From NCBI GenBank assembly GCA_020062545.1, contig JAGUWD010000009.1:62001-126000 (forward strand): a stretch of DNA of 64,000 nucleotides, read 5' to 3'. Positions 24,421 through 32,436 of the stretch are shown piece by piece. The notes below the pieces were generated by a model. That model was not told where the DNA came from, searched no databases, and saw nothing but the letters and a program-made list of their open reading frames with translations. This stretch comes from Thermodesulfovibrionales bacterium (GTDB lineage: Bacteria > Nitrospirota > Thermodesulfovibrionia > Thermodesulfovibrionales > Dissulfurispiraceae). A program made the translations under genes and the position numbers. Every line of letters starts with the position of its first letter. Position 1 is the stretch's first letter.

Positions 24421-25993
24421 TGTTCTGTAATAATGACATCACAAAAGAACCCCTTTCTGCAGGATTCTTGCGGATGCCGGCTTCAAAGATTGTTTTTTCG
24501 GGATTGCGCAAGCCCTTTATATCAAGCTCGGGATATTCTATCCTTCTGTGGAAGATGCTGGTCAGGATATATGTAAACCGCTTCTTGATTTCCGAGATAT
24601 CCTTCAAGGTAAGCTCGCACTCATCTATCTGCCCGTCAAGGAAGATACTATTTATTATCCTGTCCACGAGGGCTGAAATCCTTGCAGGTGTGGGGTCTGT
24701 AAGTGCGCGGGAAGCTGCCTCAACTGCATCGGCCATCATGACAAGGGCTGCCACCCTTGTCTGCGGCTTTGGTCCGGGATAACGATAATTCTCATGGGAT
24801 ATGTCTGCAGCCTGCTCTATAGCCTTCTGGTAAAAATATGTTATGAGACTTGTGCCGTGATGCTGCTGTATGATGTCTGCAACCAACCTCGGCAATTTAT
24901 ACTGTTTAGCCAGTTCAACACCCTCTTTAACATGGGAGATAAGTATCATGCTGCTCATATGGGGCGTTAGCTTCTCATGCTTGCTTGCTGCACTCGTCTG
25001 GTTTTCCACAAAATACTCGGGCATCTTTATCTTGCCAATGTCGTGATAATAGGCCGTTACCCTCGCAAGGAGGGGATTGGCATCCACAGCCTCTGCCGCT
25101 GCCTCGGCAAGGTTTCCGACAATAACGCTGTGATGATATGTCCCAGGGGCAGCTATCATAAGATTGCGCATTAATGGCTGATCAAGGTCGAGCAACTCCA
25201 CAAGGCTTATGTCGGTTGTTATTCCGAAAATATATTCGATAACAGGCAACATTATGGAGACCGTTGCAGAAACCATAATTCCGGACAGGGCAGCAAACAG
25301 GAAAGCAGAAGGCAACATCTGGGAGATGAGATTCCCGTTGAGAAGCAGGATTATGGCGGTATTAACAACATTTACAACACTTACATACATGCCGCCCTTT
25401 ATAAGGGCCGAGCGCCTTTTACATCTCATAACACTAAATGCAGCCGTCAGACTTCCAATGAATACATATACCGTATAGAGCGGGTCGTTGAGCCATATTC
25501 CTGCCAAAAGGCTTATGGCAAATGAGAATATTATGGATGTGTGAAAGTCAAATATAAGTTTTACGAGCATGGCTCCTATGGGGATAGGTATGCCGTAGAT
25601 AAAGGCATTGCCATCAGGAAAGTTGAGACCTCTGTGGAGTCCTGCCAGCAGGTATTCATATACCCTCCCAAACAGGAGCGTGCCTGTCACAAGGAGGCCT
25701 AAAAGAAGCAGCATCTTGTAATCCCCCATGTAACCCGGCTTATAACGCCTTATGTCTTTATAGAAGATGAACAGGATTACTGCTGCTATAAGGAAGCTGC
25801 CGACAAAGCGATCGATACCTATCTTTTCCTGAATTATCAGGGCAGAGATAAGACCGAGGGTTATCAGGACAATAATCTTGTATATATCGTCCCTATGCCT
25901 TCCCATGTATTCCCTGAGCCTGCTCCAGATATCCTTTGCTTCAAAGGCTTTCTGGAGGCCTTTACTGCTGCTCTTCTGTGTCCCGTTTTTCAT
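24323..25993 (-). CDS. HDIG-domain membrane protein, PgpH-like
   Basis: A 556-residue protein with about seven to eight membrane helices (residues 35-250) followed by a cytoplasmic HD phosphohydrolase domain: AYYHDIGKIKMPEYF, HMSSMILISHVKEGVELA and IQQHHGTSLITYFYQKA. The arrangement matches PgpH (7TMR-HD) proteins, which hydrolyse cyclic di-AMP, but the large extracellular domain is missing. The last 35 residues are low complexity (QNNGNNNKEQPKTDKDKP) and are encoded within the overlap with ybeY. It overlaps phoH by 32 nt. The c-di-AMP role is inferred from family. Confidence 0.9.
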   Translation of the reverse strand: MKNGTQKSSSKGLQKAFEAKDIWSRLREYMGRHRDDIYKIIVLITLGLISALIIQEKIGIDRFVGSFLIAAVILFIFYKDIRRYKPGYMGDYKMLLLLGLLVTGTLLFGRVYEYLLAGLHRGLNFPDGNAFIYGIPIPIGAMLVKLIFDFHTSIIFSFAISLLAGIWLNDPLYTVYVFIGSLTAAFSVMRCKRRSALIKGGMYVSVVNVVNTAIILLLNGNLISQMLPSAFLFAALSGIMVSATVSIMLPVIEYIFGITTDISLVELLDLDQPLMRNLMIAAPGTYHHSVIVGNLAEAAAEAVDANPLLARVTAYYHDIGKIKMPEYFVENQTSAASKHEKLTPHMSSMILISHVKEGVELAKQYKLPRLVADIIQQHHGTSLITYFYQKAIEQAADISHENYRYPGPKPQTRVAALVMMADAVEAASRALTDPTPARISALVDRIINSIFLDGQIDECELTLKDISEIKKRFTYILTSIFHRRIEYPELDIKGLRNPEKTIFEAGIRKNPAERGSFVMSLLQNNGNNNKEQPKTDKDKPAPYREHPEKSPETSNP

Positions 25994-26945
25994 ACCTTTC
26001 GTATGCCCTTACAATCTCCTGAACAAGCCTGTGTCTGACAACATCTCTTTCGGAAAAGTATACTATCTTTATATCTTCAACGTCTTTGAGTATCTTTAAT
26101 GCCTCGACAAGCCCGGACATCCTGCCGGCTGGAAGGTCTATCTGCGTTATATCGCCTGTAATTACCGTCTTTGAACCGAAGCCGAGCCTTGTCAGGTACA
26201 TCTTCATCTGTTCTGACGTCGTGTTCTGTGCCTCGTCAAGGATCACAAAGGAATCGTTTAACGTCCTCCCCCTCATAAATGCAAGGGGTGCTATCTCGAT
26301 AATGCCACGCTCTATCAATTTTGATGCCTTGTCTATCTCCATCATGTCAAAGAGGGCATCATACAGTGGCCTGAGATAAGGGCTGACCTTTTCCGCTATA
26401 TCACCCGGCAGGAAACCCAATTTCTCGCCTGCCTCAACAGCAGGTCTTACAAGGACGATCCTCGATACCTGTTTTGTGAGAAAGGCATTGATGGCCATTG
26501 CCATTGCAAGGTACGTCTTGCCGGTGCCAGCAGGTCCGATGCCGAAGACTATATCGTACTCATTTATCGAGTCTATATATTGTCTCTGTGTTTCTGTCTT
26601 AGGGATTATAAATCTCTTCTTTGAAGAGACAGGGATACTGCCCTTAAAAAGATCCCTGACAGAAACATCTTTGCCTTCTGACAGGGATTTAATGGCATAG
26701 CTTATATCTTCGGGCTTTAGAATGTATCCGTTTTTATTTACTTCCCGTATTTCCTGGATTACCTTCTCCGCCCTTTCAACATTTCCGTCATTTCCCTGGA
26801 TGAGGAGTTTATTGCCCCTGACACTGATAGCAACCCCGAGGGAATTCTCTATAACCTTAAGGGTCTTGTCTATTCCACCGTGAAGAAAAGGATATTCTCT
26901 TTCTTCGTCCAGTTCGATCTCTATAGTTCTCGTAAATGCCTCCAT
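25962..26945 (-). CDS. phoH: PhoH family ATPase
   Basis: PhoH-like proteins are ATPases with a possible RNA role, often linked with ybeY. The 327-residue protein has an N-terminal KH-like region (residues 20-85) and a P-loop domain: GPAGTGKTYLAMAMAIN, VRPAVEAGEKLGFLPGD, then FVILDEAQNTTSEQMKM and GDITQIDLP. It is the first gene of phoH-HD-ybeY-ligD on the minus strand, each overlapping or nearly touching the next. A hairpin of repeat origin lies between it and the SPOR gene upstream. Confidence 0.95.
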   Translation of the reverse strand: MEAFTRTIEIELDEEREYPFLHGGIDKTLKVIENSLGVAISVRGNKLLIQGNDGNVERAEKVIQEIREVNKNGYILKPEDISYAIKSLSEGKDVSVRDLFKGSIPVSSKKRFIIPKTETQRQYIDSINEYDIVFGIGPAGTGKTYLAMAMAINAFLTKQVSRIVLVRPAVEAGEKLGFLPGDIAEKVSPYLRPLYDALFDMMEIDKASKLIERGIIEIAPLAFMRGRTLNDSFVILDEAQNTTSEQMKMYLTRLGFGSKTVITGDITQIDLPAGRMSGLVEALKILKDVEDIKIVYFSERDVVRHRLVQEIVRAYERYEKRDTEEQQ

Positions 26946-26962
26946 AATATAGCTAATAGTTC

Positions 26963-27019
26963 ATAGCTGATTGCTCATAGCAAAAGAATTAAAAATATGA
27001 GCTATGAGCAATCAGCTAT
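26963..27019. repeat. Perfect 19-bp inverted repeat from heptamer words
   Basis: ATAGCTGATTGCTCATAGC at 26963-26981 is matched exactly in reverse at 27001-27019, with a 19-nt AT-rich loop. It fills the gap between the SPOR stop and the phoH start. The arms themselves are built from 7-bp words (ATAGCTG, ATTGCTC). No T-run follows on the minus strand, so it is not a typical terminator. A sister hairpin lies at 35207-35256. Confidence 0.9.
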
Positions 27020-27022
27020 CAG

Positions 27023-27811
27023 CTATTTTGTTGTTACAAAATTCTGCATTCCTGTTCTCTTCTGCAATGATACTGCTGCCAGATCAGCCTCTCTCTTGGT
27101 TTTATAAGCACCTACCCTCACCCTGAAATAGGAATCGCTCTTGGTTCTGCTGACAATGTATGCCTTAATACCCTTTGATCTCAGGTTTTGCCGGAGTTGC
27201 TCAGCCCCTTCTTTACTGGGAAATGCCCCAAACTGTATAGCATAAAGTTTTACGGACTTTGATGTTTTTGGAAATGTATTCTTTTTTGCTGCACTCTTTG
27301 CTGTATTTTTTTCTTTATTGACAGCAGGCGTATTCTCCTTTGTTTTGGCCTTTGTTTTGTCCTTTGTTTCGGCCTTTACTTCAGGCCCTTTCACCTCTGA
27401 GGAATCCTTCTCTGCCTGCTCACCCCTGCCCTCTGCGATCTCTACCCCATGGCTTTTATCTGCTTTGCTCTCGGCAGTTTTCTGCTCCCTGGGCACCTCC
27501 TTTTCAGGCCCTGCTGACTTTTGAGGCGTGGTCTCCTGAGGAAACTCGGGAGGCTTTATCGAAGGTGCTATAGGAGCCTCCTTTGGAGTGGTTGGAGTAG
27601 TCTCCAACACCCTTTTGTCCTCGGGAAGAACTGTCACCTTCTGTCCTGTATCTTTTTTAACATCGTCCTCTGTTTGGGAAACGTCACTTCCCTTATATCC
27701 CCAGAAGTATCCAATTCCAAAACTCAGGACAGTTATGACAATGGCGCCGATAATTACGGTGCTTCTGCCAAGTAGCAAAATAGATGATCTTTCCGGTCCT
27801 CTAAGCCTCAT
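27023..27811 (-). CDS. SPOR-domain membrane protein
   Basis: A 262-residue protein with one N-terminal membrane helix (about residues 17-36), a long charged and Pro/Lys/Glu-rich periplasmic linker, and a C-terminal SPOR domain (KSVKLYAIQFGAFPSKEGAE... SYFRVRVGAYKTKREADLAA). SPOR domains bind peptidoglycan stripped of stem peptides, usually at division septa. It overlaps queA by 4 nt and lies in the spoIID-queA cluster, so it may act in cell-wall remodelling together with the SpoIID-like protein. Confidence 0.92.
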   Translation of the reverse strand: MRLRGPERSSILLLGRSTVIIGAIVITVLSFGIGYFWGYKGSDVSQTEDDVKKDTGQKVTVLPEDKRVLETTPTTPKEAPIAPSIKPPEFPQETTPQKSAGPEKEVPREQKTAESKADKSHGVEIAEGRGEQAEKDSSEVKGPEVKAETKDKTKAKTKENTPAVNKEKNTAKSAAKKNTFPKTSKSVKLYAIQFGAFPSKEGAEQLRQNLRSKGIKAYIVSRTKSDSYFRVRVGAYKTKREADLAAVSLQKRTGMQNFVTTK

Positions 27812-28911
27812 AAAATGAGCATAGCATCACCATAGGAAAAAAATCTATAACCCATGGCAATTGCCTCCTTGTAAGCATGTAATATTTTCTTGGAATCGCT
27901 TAACGCAGATACAAGCATCATCGGGGTGGAACGCGGGAGATGGAAATTGGTTATAAGACTGTCCACTGCATTGAATTTATACCCTGGATATATAAAGATG
28001 TCAGTGCAGCCTTTTAAAGAGCCGTTCAAACCGTTTAAACTGTTCAAACCATTCGAAATGTTCTTTTTACTGCCGACCGCTGACCACTGACCACTAACCA
28101 CTGCTTCTATTGCCCTTGTTGCTGTTGTTCCTACTGTTATAAGCCTGCAGCCGGACTCTTTTGTCTCCTGTATTTTATTCGCCAGAGATGATTCTATCTC
28201 AAAATATTCTGAATCCATCCTGTGATCTTCTAAGTACTCTGCCTTTATGGGTCTAAATGTGCCGGTACCTACATGAAGTGTCAATGCCTCAACAGATACC
28301 CCTTTATCTTTTATTTTATTGAGGAGTTCTTCGGTAAAATGGAGGCCTGCAGTTGGGGCAGCTATCGACCCCTGATGTTCTGCATAAACGGTCTGGTATC
28401 TCTGTTTATCTGCATCGTCGGGCATGCGGTTTATATATGGAGGCAAAGGCATGCTACCATACTGCCAGAGAACATCATTAACCTTCGATGGCTCTATGTT
28501 TAAAAACTTGAGAAACTTTTTTGACCTTTGACTCCTGACTCTTGACTCCTGACTCGTGACTTCTTCTGTCCACACCTCTGCCCTGACCCCATCACCAATT
28601 GTTACCATGCCATTAAACCTGCCCCTGCACATTATCTCCCATGTACTATCCTCATTTGTATCCTTAACGAGCAGAACATCGATCTTCCCGCCTGAAGGTT
28701 TTGTTGCAATAATCCTTGCAGGAAATACCTTTGTATTGTTGAGCACAAGCATGTCCCCTTCGTTCAGGTATTCGGCAATATCAAAAAACCTCCTGTGCTC
28801 GATGCTTCCATCCCTGTGCAGGACGAGGAGCCTCGAATTATCCCGTTTCTCCGAAGGTCTTAATGCAATTAAATCCTCTGGCAGGTGAAAATCAAAGTCA
28901 GCGGTTCTCAT
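27808..28911 (-). CDS. queA: S-adenosylmethionine:tRNA ribosyltransferase-isomerase QueA
   Basis: QueA transfers and isomerises the ribosyl group of AdoMet to make epoxyqueuosine in tRNA. Family blocks are clear: FDFHLPEDLIALRPSEKRD, GDMLVLNNTKVFPAR, YGSMPLPPYINR, YQTVYAEHQGSIAAPTAGLHFT, TLHVGTGTFRPI and FIYPGYKF...NSLITNFHLPRSTPMMLVSA. Two family loops carry insertions encoded by tandem arrays: around residues 120-135 (SQESRVRSQRSKK) and 280-300 (the NSLNGLNG region). It overlaps the spoIID-like gene by 14 nt. QueH, which completes queuosine, is encoded two genes upstream. Confidence 0.97.
   Translation of the reverse strand: MRTADFDFHLPEDLIALRPSEKRDNSRLLVLHRDGSIEHRRFFDIAEYLNEGDMLVLNNTKVFPARIIATKPSGGKIDVLLVKDTNEDSTWEIMCRGRFNGMVTIGDGVRAEVWTEEVTSQESRVRSQRSKKFLKFLNIEPSKVNDVLWQYGSMPLPPYINRMPDDADKQRYQTVYAEHQGSIAAPTAGLHFTEELLNKIKDKGVSVEALTLHVGTGTFRPIKAEYLEDHRMDSEYFEIESSLANKIQETKESGCRLITVGTTATRAIEAVVSGQWSAVGSKKNISNGLNSLNGLNGSLKGCTDIFIYPGYKFNAVDSLITNFHLPRSTPMMLVSALSDSKKILHAYKEAIAMGYRFFSYGDAMLIL
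28024..28059. repeat. Period-9 array in queA
   Basis: Units GTTCAAACC, GTTTAAACT, GTTCAAACC, ATTCGAAAT. It encodes GLNSLNGLN in frame and is followed 15 nt later by a second array with a different word. Related to arrays in ybeY and the uracil-DNA glycosylase gene. Confidence 0.87.
28075..28102. repeat. Heptamer array GACCACT in queA
   Basis: Units GACCGCT, GACCACT, GACCACT, AACCACT. It encodes VVSGQWSAV on the minus strand and lies beside the period-9 array, together making an insertion of about 20 residues. Confidence 0.85.
28523..28564. repeat. Heptamer array GACTCCT in queA
   Basis: Six units: GACCTTT, GACTCCT, GACTCTT, GACTCCT, GACTCGT, GACTTCT. Read on the minus strand it encodes SQESRVRSQRSK with no stop; read on the plus strand every unit boundary makes TGA. 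A related word forms the ruvC array. Confidence 0.92.
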
Positions 28912-29983
28912 ATAACTCTATAACAGTACCAGGATAAAACTTAGACAATATATCCCTGTAACTCATTCCCTTCTTTGCCATGTCGAGGGCACTCCACTGG
29001 CACATCCCGACACCATGCCCGTAGCCTTTACCCTCAAATATGAATGCATCTTCATCCTTTGTGATATTTGTTATCATGGTGCTCGGCAGTCTGTCCCAGC
29101 CAAGGCTCTTCCTTAATTCCTTGGCAGGAATTTTATGTTCACCGTTCTCTGTAATAATCCTAAAATCCCTCGCACGGTTGGAAACCGTCAGATCATCTAT
29201 CATAATCTCTTTTATGCCTGTCACATTTGATGCCCGCTCAATTTCGGACACGGGTATGCGTTTCTCCCACATAAAATAAGGAGACAGTTCGCAACTCGTC
29301 TCCACCGGCTTCAAGTACGGATAACTCTTTCCAAACACCTCGGCAGGGTCCTCTGTCATGCCACCGCTTGTGGAATGATAGTATGCGATTATCGGCTTGC
29401 CTTCGTAAGTCAATATCTCGCCTCTTGTATCATTAACCGCCTTTGCTATATTTTCCGGTATATTGCCGCTTCTGTAAACCTGGTGAATGACCGATGATGT
29501 AAGGTCATACGGCATTTTGCCGTTATGCAGTTTTTGATACAGGGCATATGTCCTCGCAACAACAGCCTGCGCCTTCAGCGCCTCTATATCCCAGCTATTT
29601 CCCACCTCTCCGGCGACAACGCCCTTTATATAATCCTCAAGCGGCACCTCATTTACAATGTAAAGACCATTTTCTCCTTTCCAGACCTCTATAGAACCTG
29701 AATACTTCAGTCCGCTCAAAAGCACTTCTCCCTTTGCATTGCCGAACCTTTCAATCTTTTCGCCCTTTTTGGGAAGCTTTGTATTCTTGCCGTCAACAAG
29801 CAATACCCTTATGGTGGTCTCGGCGTAAGCAGTGAATGGTAAACAGTGAATAGTGAATAGTGAAATAATAACAGTGCAGAAGACCAGAAAAGCAGAAGAC
29901 CAAAAGTTTTTTAATGAAAATAACTTATCCCATAATGTAACTGCTGCACTACTGCGCTTCTGCTCTACTGGTCTGTTCATCAT
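28898..29983 (-). CDS. SpoIID/LytB-domain cell-wall protein
   Basis: SpoIID-family proteins are lytic transglycosylases that trim denuded peptidoglycan. The SpoIID domain is clear: VPLEDYIKGVVAGEVGNSW, EALKAQAVVARTYALYQ, YHSTSGGMTEDPAEVFG and GKGYGHGVGMCQWSALDMAKKG. The track starts at 30109, inside DUF2905. I place the start at the paired ATGs 29978-29983, directly after GGGAGGAG and overlapping the DUF2905 stop. The signal peptide (FSSAFLVFCTVIISLFTIHCLPFTAYA-like) is largely encoded by tandem-array DNA. It is the neighbour of the SPOR protein. Confidence 0.88.
   Translation of the reverse strand: MMNRPVEQKRSSAAVTLWDKLFSLKNFWSSAFLVFCTVIISLFTIHCLPFTAYAETTIRVLLVDGKNTKLPKKGEKIERFGNAKGEVLLSGLKYSGSIEVWKGENGLYIVNEVPLEDYIKGVVAGEVGNSWDIEALKAQAVVARTYALYQKLHNGKMPYDLTSSVIHQVYRSGNIPENIAKAVNDTRGEILTYEGKPIIAYYHSTSGGMTEDPAEVFGKSYPYLKPVETSCELSPYFMWEKRIPVSEIERASNVTGIKEIMIDDLTVSNRARDFRIITENGEHKIPAKELRKSLGWDRLPSTMITNITKDEDAFIFEGKGYGHGVGMCQWSALDMAKKGMSYRDILSKFYPGTVIELYENR
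29831..29865. repeat. Heptamer array AGTGAAT in the spoIID-like signal peptide
   Basis: Units AGTGAAT, GGTAAAC, AGTGAAT, AGTGAAT, AGTGAAA. On the minus strand they encode ISLFTIHCLPFTAY, the hydrophobic core and cleavage region of the signal peptide. Confidence 0.87.
29876..29976. repeat. Foldback of GCAGAAGACC words in the spoIID-like gene
   Basis: GCAGAAGACCAGAAAA is followed by GCAGAAGACCAAAAG at 29876-29906. An approximate complement (CTTCTGCTCTACTGGTCTG) lies at 29958-29976. Both arms lie within the N-terminal coding part. Confidence 0.6.
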
Positions 29984-30204
29984 CTCCTCCCTATAATCCA
30001 AAAGATAATGGTCAACAAAATACTGATTAATATGCTTGTTGCCAGCGGGAAATAAAATGTGAAGTCCTTCCTCTGTATTACTATATCTCCTGGAAGTCTG
30101 CCGAGCCATGGAATCTTCCCCGAAAACATTAGCAGACCGCCTATGGCAGCAATAACAACACCCATGATTATTAAAAATTTACCTATGTGCTGAATTCCGT
30201 CCAT
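29980..30204 (-). CDS. DUF2905 small membrane protein
   Basis: A 74-residue protein with two membrane helices and the DUF2905 signature GKFLIIMGVVIAAIGGLL, then KIPWLGRLPGDIVIQRKDFTFYFPLATSILIS. Function unknown. It is regularly found between ruvB and spoIID/queA in Nitrospirota and deltaproteobacteria, which supports the neighbourhood assignment. The track starts at 30309, but the first 35 residues lie in the queH frame-shadow. The ATG at 30204 gives the family N-terminus. It overlaps the queH end by 26 nt and the spoIID-like start by 4 nt. Confidence 0.9.
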   Translation of the reverse strand: MDGIQHIGKFLIIMGVVIAAIGGLLMFSGKIPWLGRLPGDIVIQRKDFTFYFPLATSILISILLTIIFWIIGRR

Positions 30205-30721
30205 ATCGCTCCATTTCCGAATATATGCACCCGCAATACTTCTGCCTATAGAGTTCCAGTTCCTTCGACATCCTCCTGCCCTCGTTAAACCCATTCCTGA
30301 AGTCCTCAATAAAAAACTCCACGGAATACCGTTCCTGCATCATCCTGCCTATATCTATAATCATATCAAATTTCTGGTAAGGGCTCACCAATAATGATGT
30401 AGTAAAGGCATCGGCATTAATATCTCTGGCCCTTTTAGCAGTTTCCTCTAATCTGACAGAGTAGCAATATTCGCATCGATTATCTTCATTGCCAACCACA
30501 TTCCTTAGATATTCCTTTAATCCATAGTAATCAACATATTCAATATTTAGATTCCACAGAGTTTCAAGTTTTTTTAAGGCATCCAGTCTGCTTTTGTATT
30601 CTGTCAATGGATGGATATTCGGATTAAACCAGAGGCCTTTCACGTCGATATCCCTCTGCTTGATAACAGTCAAAGGATACAGGGCACAATTGGCACAACA
30701 TATATGCATCAGCAATTTCAC
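30179..30721 (-). CDS. queH: Epoxyqueuosine reductase QueH
   Basis: QueH (formerly DUF208) reduces epoxyqueuosine to queuosine in tRNA and replaces QueG in many anaerobes. The 180-residue protein opens with MKLLMHICCANCALYPL, has EDNRCEYCYSVRLEETA in the middle and RQKYCGCIYSEMER at the end, which supply the conserved paired cysteines for the Fe-S and metal sites. It lies 2 nt after ruvB and in the same run of genes as queA, so the final two steps of queuosine synthesis are encoded together. Confidence 0.95.
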   Translation of the reverse strand: MKLLMHICCANCALYPLTVIKQRDIDVKGLWFNPNIHPLTEYKSRLDALKKLETLWNLNIEYVDYYGLKEYLRNVVGNEDNRCEYCYSVRLEETAKRARDINADAFTTSLLVSPYQKFDMIIDIGRMMQERYSVEFFIEDFRNGFNEGRRMSKELELYRQKYCGCIYSEMERYGRNSAHR

Positions 30722-30723
30722 TT

Positions 30724-31746
30724 CTAAAATAATCCCTGCGGCAGACTCTTCCCCAAATGCTCATAAGCCAGCCTGGTGGCAAGCCTCCCCCTCGATGTCC
30801 TTTCGATTAAGCCTTCCTGCAAGAGATAAGGCTCATACACATCCTCTATCGTCTCCCTGTCTTCTCTTAAAGATGCAGCAATGGCATCTATTCCGGCAGG
30901 ACCTCCGCTGAATTTTTCTATTATTGTGAGAATGAGCTTTCTGTCTATCTCGTCGAGGCCGAGGACATCCACATTTAAGGCATGAAGGGCATCCTTTGTT
31001 ATATTCATATCGATGATTCCGTCGCCTTTTACCTGTGCAAAATCCCTCACCCTCTTTAAAAGTCTGTTCGCAATCCTTGGCGTGCCGCGGGATCTCTTTG
31101 CAATCTCTATAGCAGCATCACCCTTTATCTCTATCTCGAGCAGATGGGCAGAGCGGTTTACTATCTCCTTCAACTCTTCAGGATTATAAAACTCGAGCCT
31201 GCATATGACTCCGAACCTGTCCCTCAATGGTGATGTCAGAAGTCCTGTCCTCGTTGTTGCGCCTATAAGGGTAAATCTCGGGAGATTTAATTTCAGCGTC
31301 CTTGCATTTGGCCCCTGTCCTATGATTATGTCGAGCTTATAATCCTCCATTGCCGGATACAGCACCTCTTCCACAATCCGGGGCAATCTGTGGATTTCAT
31401 CTATAAACAGGATATCCCTGTCAGAGAGATTGGTGAGTATGGCAGCAAGGTCACCCGGTCTTTCAAGAACAGGGCCTGATGTAGTCTTTATGTTTACCAT
31501 AAGTTCATTGGCTATTATTGTGGCAAGGGTAGTCTTTCCAAGCCCGGGAGGGCCGCAGAAAAGCACGTGGTCGAGGGGTTCCTTTCTGAGGCGTGCTGCG
31601 GCAATGAATACTTTCAGGTTTTCCTTTATCCGCTCCTGCCCTATAAATTCATCAAGGGAGCGGGGTCTGAGGTTTATCTCATATGTCAGCTCCTCCTGGC
31701 TTACCTCAGGAGAAAGCGGACTTAGTTCGTTATCTTCTATTCTCAT
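30724..31746 (-). CDS. ruvB: Holliday junction branch migration helicase RuvB
   Basis: RuvB is the hexameric AAA+ motor that drives branch migration with RuvA. The 340-residue protein has the family start ...[22 protein letters not shown], Walker [12 protein letters not shown], Walker [11 protein letters not shown], sensor [20 protein letters not shown] and the C-terminal winged helix ([20 protein letters not shown]). It follows ruvA by 66 nt, a gap filled by a heptamer array, and is followed by queH. Confidence 0.98.
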   Translation of the reverse strand: MRIEDNELSPLSPEVSQEELTYEINLRPRSLDEFIGQERIKENLKVFIAAARLRKEPLDHVLFCGPPGLGKTTLATIIANELMVNIKTTSGPVLERPGDLAAILTNLSDRDILFIDEIHRLPRIVEEVLYPAMEDYKLDIIIGQGPNARTLKLNLPRFTLIGATTRTGLLTSPLRDRFGVICRLEFYNPEELKEIVNRSAHLLEIEIKGDAAIEIAKRSRGTPRIANRLLKRVRDFAQVKGDGIIDMNITKDALHALNVDVLGLDEIDRKLILTIIEKFSGGPAGIDAIAASLREDRETIEDVYEPYLLQEGLIERTSRGRLATRLAYEHLGKSLPQGLF

Positions 31747-31750
31747 ATTT

Positions 31751-31822
31751 CGTTAGGTTATAGGTCATAGGTTATAATTTATCTTCGTGTTCTTTTTCAC
31801 CTTGCCCATTACCTATTCTTTA
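31751..31822. repeat. Heptamer array between ruvA and ruvB
   Basis: Units GGTTATA, GGTCATA, GGTTATA at 31756-31776, with an approximate complement (CCCATTACCTATT) at 31804-31816 that includes the ruvA stop. The same word GGTCATA occurs at the ligD start. Confidence 0.7.
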
Positions 31823-32382
31823 GTAAGATATTTTAATGACTCCCTGAGTAAACTTTCAATATCCTTATGGCCGCTGTCATACGCCTTTTCAAGGGCTTCC
31901 TGCGCTGTATTCTTTTTATAGCCGAGGTTTACGAGTGCGGACAGGGTATCGTCATAAATAGTGTCTTTCTTTTCTTTAATGGATGGAAGCTTTCCCTTCA
32001 GCTCAAGGATTAACCTGTGGGCTGTCTTCTTGCCGAGTCCCGGCACCTTGCAGAGGACATCCACATCTTCGGAATTTATTGCATTGTGAAAATTATCCGG
32101 CGGAATAGTCGAGAGTATATTTAATGCTACCTTCGGCCCTATTCCTGATATGCCTATGAGCGTGGTAAATATCCTCTTCTCATCCTCTGTCTGAAATCCA
32201 TATAGATGTATAGCATCTTCTCTCACATGTGTGTGTATATACAGAAAGACATCTCTGTTTTCTTCAGGCAGGGATGAAAGCAGCGTTAAAGGCACCTGAA
32301 CACTGTAGCCTACGCCACCCACATCTACTGTCAGGCTCTCCGGCCTTTTTGAAATCAGTTTTCCACGCAGCGATGCAATCAC
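31813..32382 (-). CDS. ruvA: Holliday junction DNA helicase RuvA
   Basis: RuvA binds four-way junctions and loads RuvB. The 189-residue protein carries the OB domain (VIASLRGKLISKRPESLTVDVGGVGYSV), the two helix-hairpin-helix motifs (LIGISGIGPKVALNIL and LCKVPGLGKKTAHRLILEL) and the C-terminal UBA-like domain III. The track starts at 32421 with MLTTGCCLLYTNV, which comes from a heptamer array. I use GTG at 32382, which gives the family start. No Shine-Dalgarno is clear for either. It lies between ruvC and ruvB, separated from ruvC by a 310-bp foldback element. Confidence 0.93.
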   Translation of the reverse strand: MIASLRGKLISKRPESLTVDVGGVGYSVQVPLTLLSSLPEENRDVFLYIHTHVREDAIHLYGFQTEDEKRIFTTLIGISGIGPKVALNILSTIPPDNFHNAINSEDVDVLCKVPGLGKKTAHRLILELKGKLPSIKEKKDTIYDDTLSALVNLGYKKNTAQEALEKAYDSGHKDIESLLRESLKYLTKE

Positions 32383-32394
32383 AACATTAGTATA

Positions 32395-32422
32395 CAGCAA
32401 ACAGCAGCCAGTAGTCAGCATT
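32395..32422. repeat. Heptamer array CAGCAAA upstream of ruvA
   Basis: Units CAGCAAA, CAGCAGC, CAGTAGT, CAGCATT, directly before the ruvA GTG. It makes a false in-frame N-terminal extension in the ORF track. Confidence 0.78.
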
Positions 32423-32436
32423 TAATAATACCCAAA

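Noticed and set aside
26963-27019. Rho-independent terminator after the SPOR gene
   Set aside because: The stem is perfect but AT-rich at its base and lacks a T-run on the minus strand.
27310-27410. TTTGTTTTGGCC period-12 repeat in the SPOR protein linker
   Set aside because: It fits an ordinary KTKxKT-type low-complexity linker with period four residues and has no relatives elsewhere in the window.
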